Notes: generated from the letters alone by a model not told the origin. Shown: positions 43,166 through 51,303, counted from the stretch's first letter. The stretch: 64,000 nucleotides of DNA from Brevundimonas sp. UBA7664 (GCF_002483305.1 NZ_DLHQ01000026.1:62001-126000), one strand, 5' to 3'. Translations and numbers: made by a program.

Positions 43166-43489
43166 GTGCGAAGCCTGAAGATCATCCTGATGCTGCTGGG
43201 CGCCCTCTCCGTGCTGATGCTGGGCGCTGTCCCGGCTTCGGCCATGACGGGCGACACAGCGCCGCCGTGTCACGAGGCGACGGCGGCCACCGGCACGCAC
43301 CACCAGGCTCCCGCAGAGCGCCACAGGCCGATGGCCATGGCCTGCTGTGTCGCCTGCGTCGTCATGCCCGCGCCGCAGCCGCCGGCGCGCGAACTGACCG
43401 CCCATCCTGAAGCGCCCGCGGCGCCGGCCCCGGCCTGCCTTCCAGTCGGCCTGTCGCCCGCGCCGGAGCCCGGCCCGCCCAAGGCCTGA
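43166..43489 (+). CDS. Small exported Cys/His-containing protein
   Basis: A 107-residue protein from GTG 43166 with a signal peptide (LKIILMLLGALSVLMLGAVP, ending ASA). The mature part holds PPCHEA, THHQ and MAMACCVACVVM, a pattern of possible metal ligands, then a Pro/Ala-rich tail. Similar small proteins accompany copper-resistance genes, which fits the His/Met-rich protein encoded next, but no copper oxidase or pump is present in the window. Confidence 0.55.
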   Translation: MRSLKIILMLLGALSVLMLGAVPASAMTGDTAPPCHEATAATGTHHQAPAERHRPMAMACCVACVVMPAPQPPARELTAHPEAPAAPAPACLPVGLSPAPEPGPPKA

Positions 43490-43552
43490 TCGCGTCCCGT
43501 ATTCACGGCGCCGCTCACGGCGGCGCGCGATCTCCATGCAATTCAGGAGGCC

Positions 43553-44950
43553 ATGATGGCTGTCCATCCTCTCGCGTCGCTCGCCGGCGCGTCCCTGCTG
43601 GCGTCGGCGCCGCACGCCGCCGCCCAGGACCATTCCTCCCACCACGCCACGCCGCCGACCCAGATCCCGCCGCCCGTCCAGAGCGTCCCGGCCGATCCGC
43701 ACGCCGGTCACGTCATGCCCCCGCCGACGGCGGCCGGGGACAATCCACATGCAGCGCACGACATGGCGACGATGGATCATCTGATGATCAGCGCGCTCGG
43801 CGCCTGGCCGATGACCCGCGACGCCTCGGGCACCAGCTGGCAGCCGGACCTGTCCGAACATGGCGGCGTCCATGACAGGCGCGGCGACTGGTCGTTGATG
43901 GGCCACGCCCGGCTGAACCTCGTCCATGACCGGCAGAACGGGCCGAGAGGCGACGAAAAGACCTTCGTCAGCGGCATGATTATGGGCGCGGCCCGGCGTG
44001 ATTTCGACGACGGCTCGACCCTGAACCTGCGCGCAATGCTCAGCCCCGATCCCTTCATGGGCAAGGAAGGCTTCCCCCTGCTGCTGGCGGCCGGCGAGAC
44101 CGCCGACGGAGTCAGCCCGCTGGTCGACCGCCAACACCCGCACGAACTGGTGATGGAGCTATCGGCCTCCTACGCCCGACGCCTGGGCGAGAACGACAGC
44201 GTCTTCGCCTATATCGGCCTGCCCGGAGAACCGGCGTTCGGCCCGCCCCCCTTCATGCATCGCATGAGCGCCATGGACAGCCCGGAAGCGCCGATCACCC
44301 ACCACTGGCTGGATTCGACCCATATCGTCTTCGGGGTGGCGACGGTGGGGTGGGCGCACGACGCCTTCAAACTGGAGGCCTCGTCGTTCCGGGGCCGCGA
44401 GCCGGATGAGGATCGCTATGACATCGAGTCGCCGGAACTGGACAGCTGGGCGGTGCGCGCGTCGTGGAATCCCGGCCCGGAATGGTCGCTGCAGGCGTCA
44501 TACGCCGACGTGACCGCGCCGGAGCAGCTGGAGCCTGGCGAAGACGAGACCAAGTTGTCGGCCAGCGTGCTCCACACCCGGCGCATCGGCGCCGACGGCT
44601 GGTGGTCCTCGACCCTGGCGTGGGGCCGCAAGACCAACGACCACGACGAATCGAAAGATGCTTGGCTGGCGGAGACGGCCTTCACCCCGGACGGGGTCTG
44701 GACGGTGTTCGCGCGCGCCGAGCGAATCGAGACCGACGAACTGGTCGCCGGCCCGGGCGGCGGGCACGGACCGCTCTATACCGTATCCAAGGCCTCGATC
44801 GGGGCGGTGCGGGACTGGCGGGTGGCGCGGAACATGCGCTTCGGCCTCGGCGCGCTCTACAGCGTCAACCGCGTGCCGGCCGGGCTGGAGCCGCTCTACG
44901 GCGGCGATCCTGACGGGGGCATGATCTTCGCGCGGGTCACGATCGACTGA
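43553..44950 (+). CDS. Exported His-rich outer-membrane-type protein, possibly metal-related
   Basis: A 465-residue protein with a signal peptide (ending HAAAQ), a His/Met/Pro-rich linker (DHSSHHATPP, HAGHVMPPP, HAAHDMATMDHLM), and a long beta-strand-rich part with alternating aromatic residues ending FARVTID, as in an outer-membrane barrel. The His/Met linker may bind copper. A clear ribosome binding site (AGGAGG) precedes ATG 43553. It is in line with the small Cys/His protein and probably cotranscribed. Exact family not recognised. Confidence 0.65.
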   Translation: MMAVHPLASLAGASLLASAPHAAAQDHSSHHATPPTQIPPPVQSVPADPHAGHVMPPPTAAGDNPHAAHDMATMDHLMISALGAWPMTRDASGTSWQPDLSEHGGVHDRRGDWSLMGHARLNLVHDRQNGPRGDEKTFVSGMIMGAARRDFDDGSTLNLRAMLSPDPFMGKEGFPLLLAAGETADGVSPLVDRQHPHELVMELSASYARRLGENDSVFAYIGLPGEPAFGPPPFMHRMSAMDSPEAPITHHWLDSTHIVFGVATVGWAHDAFKLEASSFRGREPDEDRYDIESPELDSWAVRASWNPGPEWSLQASYADVTAPEQLEPGEDETKLSASVLHTRRIGADGWWSSTLAWGRKTNDHDESKDAWLAETAFTPDGVWTVFARAERIETDELVAGPGGGHGPLYTVSKASIGAVRDWRVARNMRFGLGALYSVNRVPAGLEPLYGGDPDGGMIFARVTID

Positions 44951-44979
44951 GGACGACGCGCGCCGCGCCGGCCGGAGGG

Positions 44980-45435
44980 TCAGTGCGGCGCGATGTCGGC
45001 CGGCGGCGTGGTCAGCCAGGGCGCGAGGCGAAAGCGTCGCGGCGGATCGCCGAGGGTGCGGTGCTGGATGAATCGGCCGGCGAAGGCCACGACCGACCGG
45101 ATGGTCTCCTCGTCGAACGGCTTGGACACGGCCCCCAGCGCGCCGGCGAATCCGTCGGGGATCTGTTCGGGGTTGGCGGTCAGGAAGATCACAGCGCAGC
45201 CGTACTCGCTGACCAAATGCTGGGCGATCCCGGGGCCGGTCATGCCGTCCAGCAGATTGATGTCGATCAGCGCCAGATCCGGCCGCTCGCGGTCGGCGAT
45301 GAGGAGGGCGCCCGCCTTGTCCATGGCGCAGCCGACGACGTCCCAGCCGGATTCGGCCAGCACCAGTTCCAGCTCCATGGCGAGCAGGGCCTGGTCTTCG
45401 ACAATCATGACCCGAAGGTCGGGCGCATCAGACAC
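44980..45435 (-). CDS. Single-domain response regulator
   Basis: A 151-residue receiver-domain protein without a DNA-binding output. Acidic pocket Glu13/Asp14, phospho-acceptor Asp58 in LALIDINLLDGM, Thr in FLTANPE and Lys in AVSKPF are all present, so it should be phosphorylated. It diverges from the kinase-like gene at 45566. Such single-domain regulators, for example LovR in Caulobacter, often act as phosphate sinks in general stress signalling. Confidence 0.88.
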   Translation of the reverse strand: MSDAPDLRVMIVEDQALLAMELELVLAESGWDVVGCAMDKAGALLIADRERPDLALIDINLLDGMTGPGIAQHLVSEYGCAVIFLTANPEQIPDGFAGALGAVSKPFDEETIRSVVAFAGRFIQHRTLGDPPRRFRLAPWLTTPPADIAPH

Positions 45436-45475
45436 TGTATTCCCCCGGCGCTAACCTGACGCATTAACACTCTTT

Positions 45476-45493
45476 GTGTCCGTTAGCGGACAC
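45476..45493. promoter_or_regulatory. Inverted repeat between divergent response regulator and kinase genes
   Basis: GTGTCCG-TTAG-CGGACAC is a perfect 7-base inverted repeat with a 4-base loop in the 130-base divergent intergenic region, suitable for a dimeric regulator or a hairpin. Confidence 0.4.
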
Positions 45494-45518
45494 GGAACGC
45501 GCTGATGGCAATTCGGTT
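45494..45518 (+). promoter_or_regulatory. EcfG-like promoter candidate for the kinase gene
   Basis: GGAAC (45494-45498) is followed after 16 bases by GGTT (45515-45518), close to the GGAAC-N16/17-CGTT consensus of the alphaproteobacterial general-stress sigma factor. One base of the -10 differs. It is oriented toward the gene at 45566. Confidence 0.35.
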
Positions 45519-45565
45519 CAGGCTGGGCTAAGAATTTCTGGCTTTTTTGATGCCACGGGGGGACG

Positions 45566-46165
45566 ATGGCGGCGGCGGAAGACCGGTTGGTCGAGGTTCA
45601 ACGGCGGCTGGTCGGCGGATACCAGCTGTTGCAGACCCTCGTCGGAATCCGCCTGCGCGCGGTCACCGATCCGGAGAGCGTGCGCCATCTGACCTGGCTC
45701 AGTGACGTCACCGCCGCCATGGAGCTGATCAGCCGCCGGATGGCCGCGGACGGGCCGCTGGACTTCGCCGGCTATCTCGAAGACGTGGCCGATTTCTGGA
45801 CCCGCGCCTGCGAGGGGCGGCCGGTGCGGGTGGACGTGCGGGGGCAGACGGCGCTGCTGCCGGACAGCCACCTGCTGCCGCTGGCGATCATCACCCACGA
45901 ACTGATCTCCAACGCCTGCCGTCACGCCTTCCCCGACAACCGGCGCGGCTCCATCGCCGTGGCCTTCTCCCGCGCCGTGGGCGGCGTCAGCCTGGTGGTC
46001 CGCGACTCGGGCCTCGGCGCCACGACCCTGGTCCCGGGCGAAGGCCTGATGATGGTTCAGGGTCTGGTCGAGCATCTGGGTGGAGCGATGAGCATCGAGA
46101 CGGCCCCGGAGGCCGGCGTCGGCGTGCGCATCCGTCTGCCGCTGGAGTCCGCCAGGACCCACTGA
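45566..46165 (+). CDS. Histidine-kinase-like ATPase with degenerate phospho-acceptor
   Basis: A 199-residue protein resembling the HisKA_2/HATPase pair of alphaproteobacterial sensor kinases, with no sensor domain. The N box is HELISNACRHAFPDN and the G1 box VVRDSGLGAT. The dimerisation helix begins EVQRRLVGGYQLLQTLVGI; at the place where EVxHRxKNNL-type kinases have the phospho-acceptor His this protein has Arg, and the Asn pair is Gly-Gly. It may bind ATP without autophosphorylation. Divergent from the response regulator gene. Confidence 0.7.
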   Translation: MAAAEDRLVEVQRRLVGGYQLLQTLVGIRLRAVTDPESVRHLTWLSDVTAAMELISRRMAADGPLDFAGYLEDVADFWTRACEGRPVRVDVRGQTALLPDSHLLPLAIITHELISNACRHAFPDNRRGSIAVAFSRAVGGVSLVVRDSGLGATTLVPGEGLMMVQGLVEHLGGAMSIETAPEAGVGVRIRLPLESARTH

Positions 46166-46218
46166 GCCGCCCGCGCCTGAACGGAAGCCCGCGGGATGAC
46201 CCTGTCAGCGGAGGCGGA

Positions 46219-46292
46219 TGGCTGGGGAACTAGGACTCGAACCTAGAATGACGGTACCAAAAACCGGAGTGTTACCATTACACCATTCCCCA
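46219..46292 (-). tRNA. tRNA-Gln (TTG)
   Basis: The minus strand reads TGGGGAA at the 5' end, a D-arm, the anticodon loop TTTTGGT (anticodon TTG), the T-arm GGTTCGAGTCC and TTCCCCA-G-CCA at the 3' end. The 7-base acceptor stem pairs fully and CCA is encoded. Confidence 0.95.
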
Positions 46293-46448
46293 GCAGGTCC
46301 GGCGTTTCCGGGGCCGAAGCGCCGGAAGGCGTGCGAGATACGACAAGGCCGCGGGGGATGCAAGAACCGCTTTCGAGACTATTTCGCGGCCGCGCGTTTC
46401 CCCGCTTGCGGGGGGCAAACCCCCTCGCTATAAGCCCCCTCCTCAAGT

Positions 46449-46525
46449 CGGAGTGTGGCTCAGCCTGGTAGAGCACTGCGTTCGGGACGCAGGGGTCGGA
46501 GGTTCGAATCCTCTCACTCCGACCA
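46449..46525 (+). tRNA. tRNA-Pro (CGG)
   Basis: CGGAGTG at the 5' end pairs with CACTCCG at the 3' end, followed by A and encoded CCA. The anticodon stem GCGTTCGGGACGC gives a loop TTCGGGA with anticodon CGG; the T-arm is GGTTCGAATCC. 77 bases. Confidence 0.95.
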
Positions 46526-46590
46526 TCTTTCCCCGGAAAGACGAGACCGCCCTTCGGGGCCCCGAGGTCCCCCGGCCTCAATCCCCCCTC

Positions 46591-47607
46591 TCAATCCCCC
46601 GCCTTATCCGCTACCGCCTTCAGATGCGCGCCCACGGTCTCGATCGTGCGCCCGGCCAGCGCCTTGCGGCGGGCCAGCAGATCGGGCGAGCCGGCGTCAT
46701 AGTCGGCCATCAGACGTCTGACGAAGGACCCGTCGCGGACCTCGCCCAGCACCGTGTCCATGGCCGCCCGCGACGGCTCGCCGATGATCCGCGGGCCGGT
46801 CAGATAGGCCCCGTACTCCGCCGTGTTGGAGATGCGGGTGAAGGCGCCGGCGACGCCGCGCGCGAACATCAGGTCGGTGACCAGCTTGACCTCGTAGAAG
46901 CATTCGAACCAGGCCACCTCGGGCGGATAGCCGGCCTCGACCAGCTTCATGAAGGCGGCGTCGACCAGCTCGGCCACCCCGCCGCACAGCACGACCTGCT
47001 CGCCGAACAGGTCGCTCTCGCATTCGGCGGCGAAGGTCGTCTCGAGGATGCCCTTGCGGCCGCAGCCGAGCGCGGCGGCGTAGGACAGTCCGAGGGCGTG
47101 GGCGCCGCCGGTGGCGTCCTGATGCACGCCGAACAGGGCGAACACCCCCTCCCCCGCCTCGTACAGGTCGCGGATGCGCGGGCCGATGCCCTTGGGCGAG
47201 GCGAGGATGACGTCGAGGTCGGGGCGCGGCTCCACGAGGCCGAAGCGGACCGACAGGCCGTGGGCGAAGACCAGGGCGGCGCCGGGCTTCATCGCCGGGG
47301 CCAGTTCGTCGCGCCACAGGTCGCGGTGGGCCTCGTCCGAGACCATGACGGCGACGACATCGGCCGAGGCGGCGGCCTCGCCGGCGGTCAGGACCGGGAA
47401 GCCGTCGGCGGTCGCCTTCGCGCGGGTGGCCGACCCGGCCTTCAGGCCGACGACGATGTCGGCGACGCCGGAGTCGCGCAGGTTCAGCGCATGGGTGCGG
47501 CCCTGGCTGCCGTAGCCGATGACGGCGACCCGCTTGCCGCGGATGATGGAAAGATCGCAGTCGCGGTCATGGAAGACGGGGAGCGGGGCGCCTAGGTTAT
47601 CGGTCAT
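46591..47607 (-). CDS. ilvC: Ketol-acid reductoisomerase
   Basis: A 338-residue class I KARI for valine, leucine and isoleucine synthesis. The NADPH site is VAVIGYGSQGRTHAL, the catalytic His is in FAHGL, the Lys in SPKGIG, and the Mg-binding acids in ECESDLFGEQ and the later ECFYEVKL; SNTAEYG is the C-terminal helix motif. It is somewhat diverged: SQGRTH replaces the common SQGHAH and PKGIGPR replaces PKGPGH. ATG 47607 gives the family length and overlaps the divergent DUF924 start. No other ilv gene is adjacent. Confidence 0.92.
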   Translation of the reverse strand: MTDNLGAPLPVFHDRDCDLSIIRGKRVAVIGYGSQGRTHALNLRDSGVADIVVGLKAGSATRAKATADGFPVLTAGEAAASADVVAVMVSDEAHRDLWRDELAPAMKPGAALVFAHGLSVRFGLVEPRPDLDVILASPKGIGPRIRDLYEAGEGVFALFGVHQDATGGAHALGLSYAAALGCGRKGILETTFAAECESDLFGEQVVLCGGVAELVDAAFMKLVEAGYPPEVAWFECFYEVKLVTDLMFARGVAGAFTRISNTAEYGAYLTGPRIIGEPSRAAMDTVLGEVRDGSFVRRLMADYDAGSPDLLARRKALAGRTIETVGAHLKAVADKAGD

Positions 47608-48157
47608 GCGCACAGACATAACGCCTTCCGCCGTCGTCGCCTTCTGGAAAGAGGCGGGGCCCTCGATGTGGTTCAAGAAGGACGACGCCTTTGACGCCCG
47701 GTTCCGGGAGCGGTTCGAGGCCGCCCATCTCGCCGCCGCGCGGCGCGAGCTGGATCCCTGGGCGGAGACGCCGGAGGGCTCGCTGGCCCTGCTGATCCTG
47801 CTGGACCAGTTTCCGCGCAATGTGTTCCGGGGCACCGGCCACGCCTTCGCCACCGATCCCCTGGCGCGGCATTTCGCCAGCCGCGCGCTGGCGGCCGGTC
47901 ACGACCTGCAGATCGAGGGGGACATCCGCCGGTTCTTCTACCTGCCCTTCCAGCATTCGGAGGATCGGGCCGATCAGGACCGCCAGCGTGAACTGTTCCA
48001 GACCCGGATGGACCGCAAGCCGGACGACCGCTGGGCCGAGCACCACCACGACGTGATCGTCCGCTTTGGCCGCTTCCCGCACCGGAACCGGGCGCTGGGG
48101 CGGGAGACGACGCCGGAGGAGCAGGCGTTTCTGGATGAGGACGGGTTCAAGGGCTGA
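47606..48157 (+). CDS. DUF924-family protein
   Basis: A 183-residue helical protein with the family signature LLILLDQFPRNVFRGTGHAFATDP and YLPFQHSEDRADQDR, ending RFPHRNRALGRE. The fold is TPR-like; function unknown. ATG 47606 shares the CATG with the ilvC start on the other strand; the residue pattern starts at PSAVVAFWKEAG, which agrees with this start. Confidence 0.88.
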   Translation: MRTDITPSAVVAFWKEAGPSMWFKKDDAFDARFRERFEAAHLAAARRELDPWAETPEGSLALLILLDQFPRNVFRGTGHAFATDPLARHFASRALAAGHDLQIEGDIRRFFYLPFQHSEDRADQDRQRELFQTRMDRKPDDRWAEHHHDVIVRFGRFPHRNRALGRETTPEEQAFLDEDGFKG

Positions 48158-48199
48158 GGCCTCCGGTCTCCTCCCTGTCGCGAAGCGATGGGGCTGCGG

Positions 48200-48330
48200 C
48201 GGCTCGTATACGAGCCGTCCTCAGGCGCGGCGCATCTTGCGCCGTGACGGAGGGGTGGTGAGCAACGATCGCGGCGCGGCGCCCCTCCACCACGCTTCGC
48301 GTGGTCCCCCTCCCCATCGGAGATGGGGAG
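48200..48330. repeat. Cluster of palindromes between DUF924 gene and thyA (REP-like)
   Basis: Four hairpin elements lie in this 256-base gap: the 18-base palindrome CGGCTCGTATACGAGCCG (48200-48217), CGGCGCA-TCT-TGCGCCG (48228-48244), ACCACG-CTTCG-CGTGGT (48289-48305) and CTCCCCATC-GGA-GATGGGGAG (48310-48330). The last two resemble intergenic elements that I recall as common in this bacterial group. No gene is seen in 48158-48413. Confidence 0.65.
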
Positions 48331-48413
48331 GAGACGGCAGCCGGGCCAAGTTTCTGTGAGCAACCGAATCAGCGGCCTGCCAACAGCGCCGAATCATCGG
48401 CACAGTCATCGCC

Positions 48414-49271
48414 ATGAACGCCGTCGCCGCCCTGTCCGATCTCCACGCTCGCACCGGCGCGGTCGATGCCGACCATCCGGAGTGGCAGTACCTCAACCTG
48501 CTGCGCGACATCCTCGACAACGGCAGCCGGCGCGATGACCGGACCGGCACCGGGACGCTCGGCGTGTTCGGGCGGCAGATGCGGTTCGACCTGGCCAAGG
48601 GCTTTCCGGTCCTGACCACCAAGAAGCTGCACCTGCGCTCGATCATCGTCGAACTGCTGTGGTTCCTGCGCGGCGAGACCAATATCGGCTGGCTGAAGGA
48701 CAACGGCGTTTCGATCTGGAACGAATGGGCCGACGCCGAGGGCGAGCTGGGGCCGGTCTATGGCAAACAGTGGCGGTCGTGGGCGGCGCCGGACGGCCGG
48801 ATGATCGACCAGATCACCAAACTGGTCGAGGGGCTGAAGACCAATCCGAACAGCCGCCGGCACATCGTCTCGGCGTGGAACCCGGCCGACGTCGACGACA
48901 TGGCCCTGCCGCCGTGCCACTGCCTGTTCCAGTTCTTCGTCGCGGACGGCAAGCTGAGCTGCCAGCTGTACCAGCGATCGGCCGACGTCTTCCTCGGCGT
49001 GCCGTTCAACATCGCATCCTATGCGCTGCTGACCATGATGGTGGCCCAGGTCTGCGGGCTGAAGCCGGGCGAGTTCGTCCACACCTTCGGCGACGCCCAC
49101 CTGTATCTGAACCACATCGAACAGGCCGAGACCCAGCTGGCCCGCGCCCCCCTGCCCGCCCCGTCCATGACCATCACGCCGCGCGACGACCTGTTCGCCT
49201 ATACGCTCGAGGACTTCGTGCTCGAGGGCTATGAGCCGTGGCCGCATATCAAGGCACCGGTCGCGGTCTGA
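48414..49271 (+). CDS. thyA: Thymidylate synthase
   Basis: A 285-residue enzyme that makes dTMP from dUMP with methylene-tetrahydrofolate. The catalytic Cys168 is in LPPCHCLFQFFV; RSADVFLGVPFNIASYALL binds dUMP; DDRTGTGTLG is the N-terminal phosphate-binding loop. Its product pathway uses the folA enzyme encoded 1.1 kb downstream. Its TGA overlaps the next start by one base. Confidence 0.97.
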   Translation: MNAVAALSDLHARTGAVDADHPEWQYLNLLRDILDNGSRRDDRTGTGTLGVFGRQMRFDLAKGFPVLTTKKLHLRSIIVELLWFLRGETNIGWLKDNGVSIWNEWADAEGELGPVYGKQWRSWAAPDGRMIDQITKLVEGLKTNPNSRRHIVSAWNPADVDDMALPPCHCLFQFFVADGKLSCQLYQRSADVFLGVPFNIASYALLTMMVAQVCGLKPGEFVHTFGDAHLYLNHIEQAETQLARAPLPAPSMTITPRDDLFAYTLEDFVLEGYEPWPHIKAPVAV

Positions 49272-49591
49272 TGACCCTCGACCTCAAGGCGCTGCAGGCC
49301 GACGTCCTGCGCATCTCCGACCTCTACGCCGCAGAGCACGGCATCGAACGCTCCGGCGACTGGGCCCTGCTCAAGGTCCAGGAGGAGCTGGGGGAGCTGA
49401 CGGCCGAGCACCTGCGCATGAGCGGGCGGGCGCGGGGCACGGCCGACGCCGGCAAGCTGGGCGACGAGGCGGCGGATGTGCTGGGGATGCTGCTGATCTA
49501 TTGCGACCGGGCGGAGATCGATATCGAGGCGGCGATGCAGCGCAAATGGCTGCACTGGCTGGCTCCGAAAACCGACGTTCCGCCAGTCTAG
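49271..49591 (+). CDS. MazG-like nucleotide pyrophosphohydrolase
   Basis: A 106-residue all-alpha NTP pyrophosphatase-like protein. LLKVQEELGELTAEHLRM gives the ExxE part and KLGDEAADVLGMLLIYCD the ExxD part of the metal-binding core. ATG 49271 overlaps the thyA stop, suggesting coupling. Role may be removal of non-canonical nucleotides, sensible next to thyA, but this is inference. Confidence 0.8.
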   Translation: MTLDLKALQADVLRISDLYAAEHGIERSGDWALLKVQEELGELTAEHLRMSGRARGTADAGKLGDEAADVLGMLLIYCDRAEIDIEAAMQRKWLHWLAPKTDVPPV

Positions 49592-49664
49592 CTTCACCAT
49601 AAGACTCGCTCCACCCTCCCCTCGACCCCGCGCAAGGCGGGGCCGTCGCAACGGGGAGGTTGCC
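49592..49664. other. Intergenic hairpin before aqpZ
   Basis: CCCCGC-GCAAG-GCGGGG (49626-49642) forms a 6-base stem between the MazG-like gene and aqpZ. A strong ribosome binding site (GGGGAGG) follows for aqpZ. No coding potential seen. Confidence 0.4.
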
Positions 49665-50336
49665 ATGGTGAAGAAGTTTTCGGCCGAGTTCGTCGGCACG
49701 CTGGTGCTGGTTCTGTTCGGGTGCGGGGCGGCGGTGCTGGGCGGGTTCGACCACGTCGGCCAGCTGGGCATCGCCCTGGCGTTCGGTTTCGCCATCGTGG
49801 CCATGGCCTATGGCATCGGGCCGGTCTCGGGGTGCCACGTCAATCCGGCGGTCAGTCTGGCGGCCTTTGTCGCCGGACGGATGTCCCTGAAGGACATGGG
49901 TCTGTACTGGGTGGCGCAGATTCTCGGCGCCGTCGCGGGGGCGGCCATCCTCGGCCAGATCGCCCAGACCGGCTTCACGAACCTGGGAGCCAACGGCTTC
50001 GACGCCGGATCGCCGGGCGGATACGGCATGCACGCGGCCCTGATCTTCGAGGTCGTGGCCACGGCGATCTTCGTCGTCGTCATCCTCGGCGTGACCGGAC
50101 CCAAGGGTCAGGGCGCGTTTGCGGGTCTGGCCATCGGCCTGACCCTGGCCGTGATCCATATCGTCGGCATCCAGGTGACCGGGGTGTCTGTCAATCCGGC
50201 CCGCAGCTTCGGCCCGGCCGTGTTGCAGGGCGGCGAGGCGCTGGGCCAGGTCTGGCTGTTCTTCGCGGCGCCCGCCGCGGGCGCCGTGCTGGGGGCGCTG
50301 TTGTTCCGGTTCAAGGTGCTGGAACCCGACGCCTGA
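49665..50336 (+). CDS. aqpZ: Aquaporin Z-type water channel
   Basis: A 223-residue MIP-family protein with six membrane helices and two NPA motifs (CHVNPAVSLAAF and SVNPARSFGPAV). KKFSAEFVGTLVLVLFGCGAA is the typical AqpZ N-terminus. The second NPA is followed by Arg of the selectivity filter; residues suit water over glycerol. Ends before a good terminator. Confidence 0.94.
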   Translation: MVKKFSAEFVGTLVLVLFGCGAAVLGGFDHVGQLGIALAFGFAIVAMAYGIGPVSGCHVNPAVSLAAFVAGRMSLKDMGLYWVAQILGAVAGAAILGQIAQTGFTNLGANGFDAGSPGGYGMHAALIFEVVATAIFVVVILGVTGPKGQGAFAGLAIGLTLAVIHIVGIQVTGVSVNPARSFGPAVLQGGEALGQVWLFFAAPAAGAVLGALLFRFKVLEPDA

Positions 50337-50349
50337 GGCTGTAAGAACG

Positions 50350-50382
50350 GGCGGCGGCCGATCGGGCCGTCGCCTGTTTTTT
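50350..50382 (+). terminator. Rho-independent terminator of aqpZ
   Basis: GGCGGCGGCC and GGCCGTCGCC form a 10-base stem (one G-U pair) with a 5-base loop, followed by TGTTTTTT, 13 bases after the aqpZ stop. The clearest intrinsic terminator in the window. Confidence 0.85.
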
Positions 50383-50392
50383 CGAGGTCCGC

Positions 50393-50908
50393 TTGGCCCT
50401 GCCCCAACTCGTGCTCGTCGTCGCCCGCGCCCGCAATGGCGTGATCGGACGGGACGGCGACCTGCCGTGGCGGCTGCGCAGCGACCTGCAGCGGTTCAAG
50501 GCGATCACCGTCGGCAAACCCTGCATCATGGGCCGGCGGACGTGGGAAAGCCTGCCGCTCAAGCCCCTGCCGGGCCGGCTGAACCTGATCCTGTCGCGCG
50601 ATGAATCGTTCGCGGCGCGCGGGGCCGTGGTCTGCACGACGCTGGACGAGGCGGTCGAGATCGCGCGCGAGACGGCCGAAGAGGACGGGGTCGGGGAGAT
50701 CTGCGTCATCGGCGGCGTGGCCCTGTTCGAAAAGGCGCTGCCGCGGGCGAAGCGCCTCTATCTGACCGAGGTCGAGGCCGAGCCCGAGGGCGACGTGCTG
50801 TTCCCCGCGTTCGACGAAGCGGCCTGGACCGAGATATCCTCCGACGCGCATCCCGCCGGAGAGAAGGACGACCATCCCTTCGTCTTCCGCGTTCTCGAAA
50901 GGAAATGA
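50393..50908 (+). CDS. folA: Dihydrofolate reductase
   Basis: A 171-residue NADPH-dependent enzyme that regenerates tetrahydrofolate. VVARARNGVIGRDGDLPWRL is the substrate and cofactor N-terminal region, MGRRTWESLP the NADPH loop, and ICVIGGVALFEKAL the glycine loop. It starts with TTG at 50393 directly after a terminator, so it must have its own promoter in or just before the hairpin or be transcribed by read-through. It overlaps the YbjQ gene by 4 bases. Confidence 0.95.
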   Translation: MALPQLVLVVARARNGVIGRDGDLPWRLRSDLQRFKAITVGKPCIMGRRTWESLPLKPLPGRLNLILSRDESFAARGAVVCTTLDEAVEIARETAEEDGVGEICVIGGVALFEKALPRAKRLYLTEVEAEPEGDVLFPAFDEAAWTEISSDAHPAGEKDDHPFVFRVLERK

Positions 50909-51231
50909 CCATGCTGATCGTGACCACCAATGACGCGCCCGGCTACCGGGTGGTGAAGACCCTGGGGCTGGTGCGGGGAATCACCGTCCGCTCGCGCAAC
51001 GCCATCAGCGACATGGTCGGCGGGCTGCAGTCGATGCTGGGCGGCCGGGTCGGGACCTATGTCAAACTGGCCGAGACCTCGCGGGCCGAGGCCCTGCAGG
51101 AGATGGTCGACCATGCGCAGGCCATGGGCGCCAACGCCGTGATCGCCATGCGCTATGAGGCCAATGAAATCATGGAAGGCGTCACCGAGGTGCTGGCCTA
51201 TGGGACGGCGGTGGTGGTGGAGGAAGCGTAG
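50905..51231 (+). CDS. YbjQ-family (DUF74) protein
   Basis: A 108-residue small protein of the YbjQ/heavy-metal-binding-domain family. GYRVVKTLGLVRGITVRSRN and ANAVIAMRYEANEI are the conserved halves of this pentamer-forming fold. Function unknown. ATG overlaps the folA stop by 4 bases (ATGA). Confidence 0.9.
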   Translation: MTMLIVTTNDAPGYRVVKTLGLVRGITVRSRNAISDMVGGLQSMLGGRVGTYVKLAETSRAEALQEMVDHAQAMGANAVIAMRYEANEIMEGVTEVLAYGTAVVVEEA

Positions 51232-51303
51232 GGAGTAGGGCCGAGGGGCGAGGGGCGAAAACGCCTGTCCTCCCCTCGTCTCTCGACCCTCGACCCTCGA
51301 CCC
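51232..51303. repeat. Intergenic G/C-run region with 7-base tandem repeat
   Basis: Between convergent genes there are GAGGGGC-type repeats (51243-51257), then three direct copies of CGACCCT (51284-51304). Opposing G-rich and C-rich halves could fold into a long imperfect hairpin usable as a bidirectional terminator. Confidence 0.5.
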
